A DNA stretch of 37,491 bases. Origin: Polyangia bacterium (GTDB taxonomy: Bacteria > Myxococcota_A > Polyangia > Fen-1088). Positions 34,437 to 37,491 of this stretch are shown one piece after another. The notes under the pieces are model-generated. The model was not told where the DNA came from. It saw only the letters and a program-made list of their open reading frames with translations, and ran no database searches. The position numbers and the translations under genes were made by a program. The stretch is from assembly GCA_036268875.1 (NCBI GenBank), contig DATATI010000073.1, positions 1 to 37,491 on the forward strand, written 5' to 3'. Positions within the stretch are counted from its first letter, which is position 1. Each line of letters begins with the position of its first letter.

Positions 34437-37193
34437 ATGGATCTCCTTAAATTGTCTTCTATTGCGGCCCTGGTCGTCCCGCTCCTCGCGGCGGCCGGGT
34501 GTCGCGGATTGTCGATCAAGGACGGCACCCTGGCCTGCTCCGCCAAAGGCGAATGCCCGGGGGGCTTCCTCTGTGGCGCCGACCGCAAGTGCTGGCGCAT
34601 GGACGGGGGCGCCAGCGACGCGGGCGCCAGCAAGGACGCACCCGCCGACCCGCATCCTCTTGACGGCCCCAAGACCGACATGGCGGACGTGCCTGTCGAT
34701 GGGGCCGACGGAGGGTCCCAGGACGCGGTCAGGTGTCCCAATGGCAGCGCCCCGCCCTGTTTGATCCAGTGCCCGCCGGAGAACCTGGGCGGCCCCAAGC
34801 CGCGCGATTGTGCCTCGCCGCTGGACAACGACTGTGACGGCGTGCCCGACAACTCCGTCGACGCCATCTGCAAGTGCGCCGTCGGCGCCAAGCAGATATG
34901 CAACATGCATCCAGGGGCGGACGGCAAGGGACCATGCCAGGCGGGCGGGCAGACTTGCGTCGCCAGCACCGGCAGTCCGGGAAGCGATTGGGGACCCTGC
35001 ACCGGCGCGGTGGCGCCGGCGGCCATGGACCTGTGCACCACCAAGGGTGATGATTCCAACTGCAACGGACAGCCCAACGACGGCTGCCCCTGCGTCGATG
35101 GCGAGGCCCAGCCCTGCGGTCCCGCCAACCCTCAGGGGATCTGCAAGGCGGGCGTTGTCCGTTGCCAAGGCCAGCGCTGGACTGCGTGCGACGCCACGTT
35201 CCCGGCGACGCGCGACTGCTCGTCCAGCGCGGACAATGACTGCGACGGCAAGCCCGACAACATGGTCGACAGCGTCTGTCAGTGCGCGGTCGGCACGTCC
35301 CAGGCGTGCCAGACGCATCCGGGATTGGACGGCCACGGCGCCTGCCAGGCCGGGGCGCAATCCTGCGTGGCCAGCGCCAACAAGACCACCAGCGCGTGGG
35401 GTGCGTGTGCCGGCGCCGTAGGACCGGGAGGCCGTGACTGCACCTCGTCGCTGGACAATGATTGCAATGGGGTTGCGGACAATGCCGTCGACGCCACCTG
35501 CAAGTGCCAGGCGGGTTCGATGCAGGCGTGCGACACGCATCCGGGCAGTGACGGCAAGGGGTCCTGCCAAGCAGGCTCGCAGAGCTGCACGGTGGCGGCC
35601 GACAAGAAGAGCAGCAACTGGGGCGCCTGCTCGGGGTCGGTGGGGCCAGCGCCGGCCGACAGTTGCACCATCAAGGGTAACGACGCCAATTGCAATGGCC
35701 AGCCCAACGACGGCTGCCCCTGCGTCGAGGGCGAGCCCCAAGCCTGCGGTCCGCCCAATCCCAAAGGGATCTGCAAGGCCGGCGTCGCTCACTGCGTGAA
35801 CCAGCAGTTTACCGGGTGCGATGCCATCTTCCCTGGGGCGCGCGATTGCACGTCCGCCAATGACAACGACTGCGATGGCAAGCCCGACAACACGGTCGAT
35901 GGCTTCTGTCGGTGCGCCGTTGGCACATCACAAGCCTGCCAGGGGCACCCAGGCCTGGACGGCCACGGGCCTTGCCAGGCCGGCTCACAGACCTGTGCGG
36001 CCAGCGCGGACAAGACGACCAGCGCGTGGGGGGCGTGCTCGGGATCGGTCGGGCCTGGAACGCGCGACTGCACCTCTTCGCTGGACAATGATTGCAGCGG
36101 ACAGCCCGACAACACTACCGACGGCACCTGCGTCTGCGCGGCGGGTTCCAGCCAGCCTTGTCAGACCCACCCAGGCCAGGACGGCCACGGGCCTTGCAAG
36201 GCCGGCTCGCAGAGCTGCGCGGTCGCGCCCGACAAGCACAGCAGCAACTGGGGCGTCTGCTCGGGCTCGGTTGGTCCGGCGGCGGCCGACACCTGCGATG
36301 CGAACAACGACAACAATTGCAACGGCACCTTCCACGATGGCTGCATCTGCGTCAACGGGCAAACGCAAGGGTGCGGCAACTGCGGCACCCAGACTTGTAC
36401 GAACGGCAACTGGGGAGCCTGCGGCGGCGAGTGCCAGGCGCCGCGACCGACCTGCAGCGGCGGCGTGTGCGTCTGTCAGGGGACGATCTGCAACAACCAG
36501 TGCGTCAATACCTCCAACGACAAACAGAACTGCGGGGGCTGCAACAACGTCTGCTCTCACTTTGGAACGACGGCGACCTGTTCGAACAGCACCTGCGCCT
36601 ACCAGTGCACCAACACCAGCCACGCCGCCCTCAGTTGCAGCACCAGTACCGCTCCCTCATGCGGCTCCTGGGATTTCGAGAGCGGTACCCTCGAAGGGTG
36701 GCGTCACGAGGTGCCCTCCAACAGTGAGTGCTTCGTGGGATCGCTGGACCCCAACGCCACCGCTCATGCCTATACCGGCACACATTCCCTGGCGGTGAGG
36801 TGCAACTTCCCCTTCAATTCCAATGGATTCTCTACCGGGATCTTGGCGCTTCAGGTGCCCCTGTGCGCCAACAACTCGTCGATCCTTCTGGGAGGCGCGA
36901 CCTTCCGCTTTCGGATCCTTGCTGTCGTGAACAGCGGCCCCCCACTCTTGATAGGCAATGACACCGATTCACTTGGCCTTTTCTTCCATGCCACGAATTC
37001 GTCGAACGGAAGCACCGACGGCATCCACCTGTTCAACCCCGACGGGAATGGCTGGACCACCTTTGAGGGTCATCTCCCCGGTGATGGGAACAGTTTCGAC
37101 GCCGCCGGGTTCTACATCCAGATTGGCAAGGACGGCCCCACCTCTGGCTCGTGGGACGCGACCTTCTACATCGACGACGTGCAAATCTTCTAG
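34437..37193 (+). CDS. Giant Cys-repeat lipoprotein with C-terminal jellyroll-like domain
   Basis: A 918-residue surface lipoprotein starting at ATG 34437 (GAGGG SD 8 nt upstream). The lipobox is LAAAGC (Cys22). An Asp-rich linker reaches about residue 100. The repeat region (about 105-690) is built of DNDCDGKPDN-type, probably calcium-binding, loops alternating with CQTHPGxDGxGxCQAG segments. A 630-nt (210-residue) super-repeat recurs from about 35061 to 35691 and again, partially, near 36317. Residues about 740-918 form a different domain (SWDFESGTLEGWRHEV...FYIDDVQIF), a carbohydrate-binding-like jellyroll. No catalytic motif is seen. It likely binds a glycan or matrix through its C-terminus while the Cys repeats form a rigid stalk (inference). 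Confidence 0.87.
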   Translation: MDLLKLSSIAALVVPLLAAAGCRGLSIKDGTLACSAKGECPGGFLCGADRKCWRMDGGASDAGASKDAPADPHPLDGPKTDMADVPVDGADGGSQDAVRCPNGSAPPCLIQCPPENLGGPKPRDCASPLDNDCDGVPDNSVDAICKCAVGAKQICNMHPGADGKGPCQAGGQTCVASTGSPGSDWGPCTGAVAPAAMDLCTTKGDDSNCNGQPNDGCPCVDGEAQPCGPANPQGICKAGVVRCQGQRWTACDATFPATRDCSSSADNDCDGKPDNMVDSVCQCAVGTSQACQTHPGLDGHGACQAGAQSCVASANKTTSAWGACAGAVGPGGRDCTSSLDNDCNGVADNAVDATCKCQAGSMQACDTHPGSDGKGSCQAGSQSCTVAADKKSSNWGACSGSVGPAPADSCTIKGNDANCNGQPNDGCPCVEGEPQACGPPNPKGICKAGVAHCVNQQFTGCDAIFPGARDCTSANDNDCDGKPDNTVDGFCRCAVGTSQACQGHPGLDGHGPCQAGSQTCAASADKTTSAWGACSGSVGPGTRDCTSSLDNDCSGQPDNTTDGTCVCAAGSSQPCQTHPGQDGHGPCKAGSQSCAVAPDKHSSNWGVCSGSVGPAAADTCDANNDNNCNGTFHDGCICVNGQTQGCGNCGTQTCTNGNWGACGGECQAPRPTCSGGVCVCQGTICNNQCVNTSNDKQNCGGCNNVCSHFGTTATCSNSTCAYQCTNTSHAALSCSTSTAPSCGSWDFESGTLEGWRHEVPSNSECFVGSLDPNATAHAYTGTHSLAVRCNFPFNSNGFSTGILALQVPLCANNSSILLGGATFRFRILAVVNSGPPLLIGNDTDSLGLFFHATNSSNGSTDGIHLFNPDGNGWTTFEGHLPGDGNSFDAAGFYIQIGKDGPTSGSWDATFYIDDVQIF

Positions 37194-37348
37194 CCGTCGT
37201 CGTCCGCCGAGCGGCGCCCCAGGCGGGCCACTGTGGCCACCAGGGTGCCGGATTCGACCGGGTTGCTGATGTGCATGGAGAAACCGGCTTTGAGCGCGGC
37301 TAGGCGATCCTCGGCGCGCGAAAACGCGTAACCGTTCAGGCCCAGAAA
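37190..37348 (-). pseudogene. C-terminal fragment of a response-regulator receiver domain
   Basis: The minus strand encodes NGYAFSRAEDRLAALKAGF followed by SMHISNPVESGTLVATVARL, ending at a TAG whose bases overlap the Cys-repeat gene end. This is the last third of a CheY-like receiver, as found at the C-terminus of hybrid histidine kinases. The usual Lys of the KPV motif is Asn here. No upstream part is present: the frame ends at an abrupt junction at about 37349 with transposase-bearing sequence. Confidence 0.7.
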
Positions 37349-37358
37349 AAGGGCTCTC

Positions 37359-37491
37359 CTAACATTCGAGTGGGTGTGAAACGGGCGTCTTGAAGACGGG
37401 ACGGAGGATGAGCCCGGTGCAACAGAGGAAGATGAAGGCGATGAGGTTGCCGGCGTTGTGAAAGCCGTAGGCGCGGCGGGTAATCGTTCTG
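37359..37491 (-). mobile_element. C-terminus of a transposase, truncated by the window edge
   Basis: The minus-strand frame RTITRRAYGFHNAGNL, IAFIFLCCTGLILRPVFK, ending HPLEC then TAG, resembles the C-terminal end of ISL3-like transposases (RRAxGFHxxxNxIAxIFLCCxG). The remainder lies outside the window. The insertion site appears to be the truncated receiver gene, and GGGCTCTCC at 37351-37359 may be near the element end. The family assignment is from recall and should be verified. Confidence 0.6.

Noticed and set aside
34404-35792. 462-codon minus-strand frame opposite the second Cys-repeat gene
   Set aside because: Apparent repeats are the mirror of the sense-strand repeats; no independent gene signals.
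35000-36400. Tandem repeats considered as a CRISPR array
   Set aside because: The repeats keep a reading frame, are of unequal length, and encode Cys-rich protein; no short identical repeats with unique spacers.

Overview
The window looks like chromosome from a high-GC Myxococcota (myxobacteria-like) organism. The evidence is a sigma-70-like factor of the type seen in Myxococcales next to a Ser/Thr kinase with an N-terminal HxxxCxxC domain, many Cys-rich and Asp/Gly-rich secreted lipoproteins, PEGA/TPR-type envelope proteins, and uniformly GC-rich codon use. No rRNA, tRNA or CRISPR array was seen.

Layout. (1) 1-513: a scarred left edge with two 21-bp direct repeats resembling an IS end and a truncated ORF. 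(2) 514-4557: a giant Cys-repeat lipoprotein. (3) 4661-10214, minus strand: a complete five-gene peptide-type ABC importer operon (binding protein, two permeases, two ATPases) with 4-nt overlaps from the first permease onward. A hairpin abuts the Shine-Dalgarno (SD) sequence of its first gene. (4) 11034-19387, plus strand: a tightly coupled four-gene operon. It encodes asparagine synthetase B, an acyl-CoA dehydrogenase, a one-module NRPS (half condensation domain, adenylation, carrier, alpha/beta-hydrolase), and an alpha/beta-hydrolase fused to a NodB polysaccharide deacetylase. The adenylation pocket reads as Asn-specific, so the first gene plausibly supplies the NRPS substrate. This is the most interesting region. 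(5) 19399-20924: a divergent LysR/DoxX pair with a palindromic intergenic element. (6) 21069-26242: a regulatory block with an ECF sigma factor, a Cys-rich lipoprotein, the Myxococcales-type sigma factor, the Ser/Thr kinase and a TPR protein, with overlapping convergent ends. (7) 26294-32322: lipoproteins, an FMN reductase and an outer-membrane porin. One lipoprotein is preceded by a short translationally coupled leader ORF. (8) 32363-33366: remnants of an IS256-type and an IS3-type transposase. (9) 33415-37193: a PEGA/TPR membrane protein and a second giant Cys-repeat lipoprotein built on a 630-nt super-repeat. (10) 37190-37491: a decapitated response-regulator receiver domain abutting the C-terminus of another transposase that runs off the window.

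How the parts may work together. The operon at 11034-19387 has the parts list of the ligase/hydrolase/amidotransferase/deacetylase modules known from exosortase-associated exopolysaccharide loci. Here they are rebuilt around a genuine NRPS A-PCP unit, and no exosortase or PEP-CTERM protein is in view. Its product is unknown; attachment of an Asn-derived group to a glycan, or a small Asn-derived metabolite, are both inferences. The rest of the window is mainly envelope and surface biology (lipoproteins, porin, importer) with two sigma-factor regulatory sets. IS debris at both edges and at about 33 kb shows past insertions in this neighbourhood.
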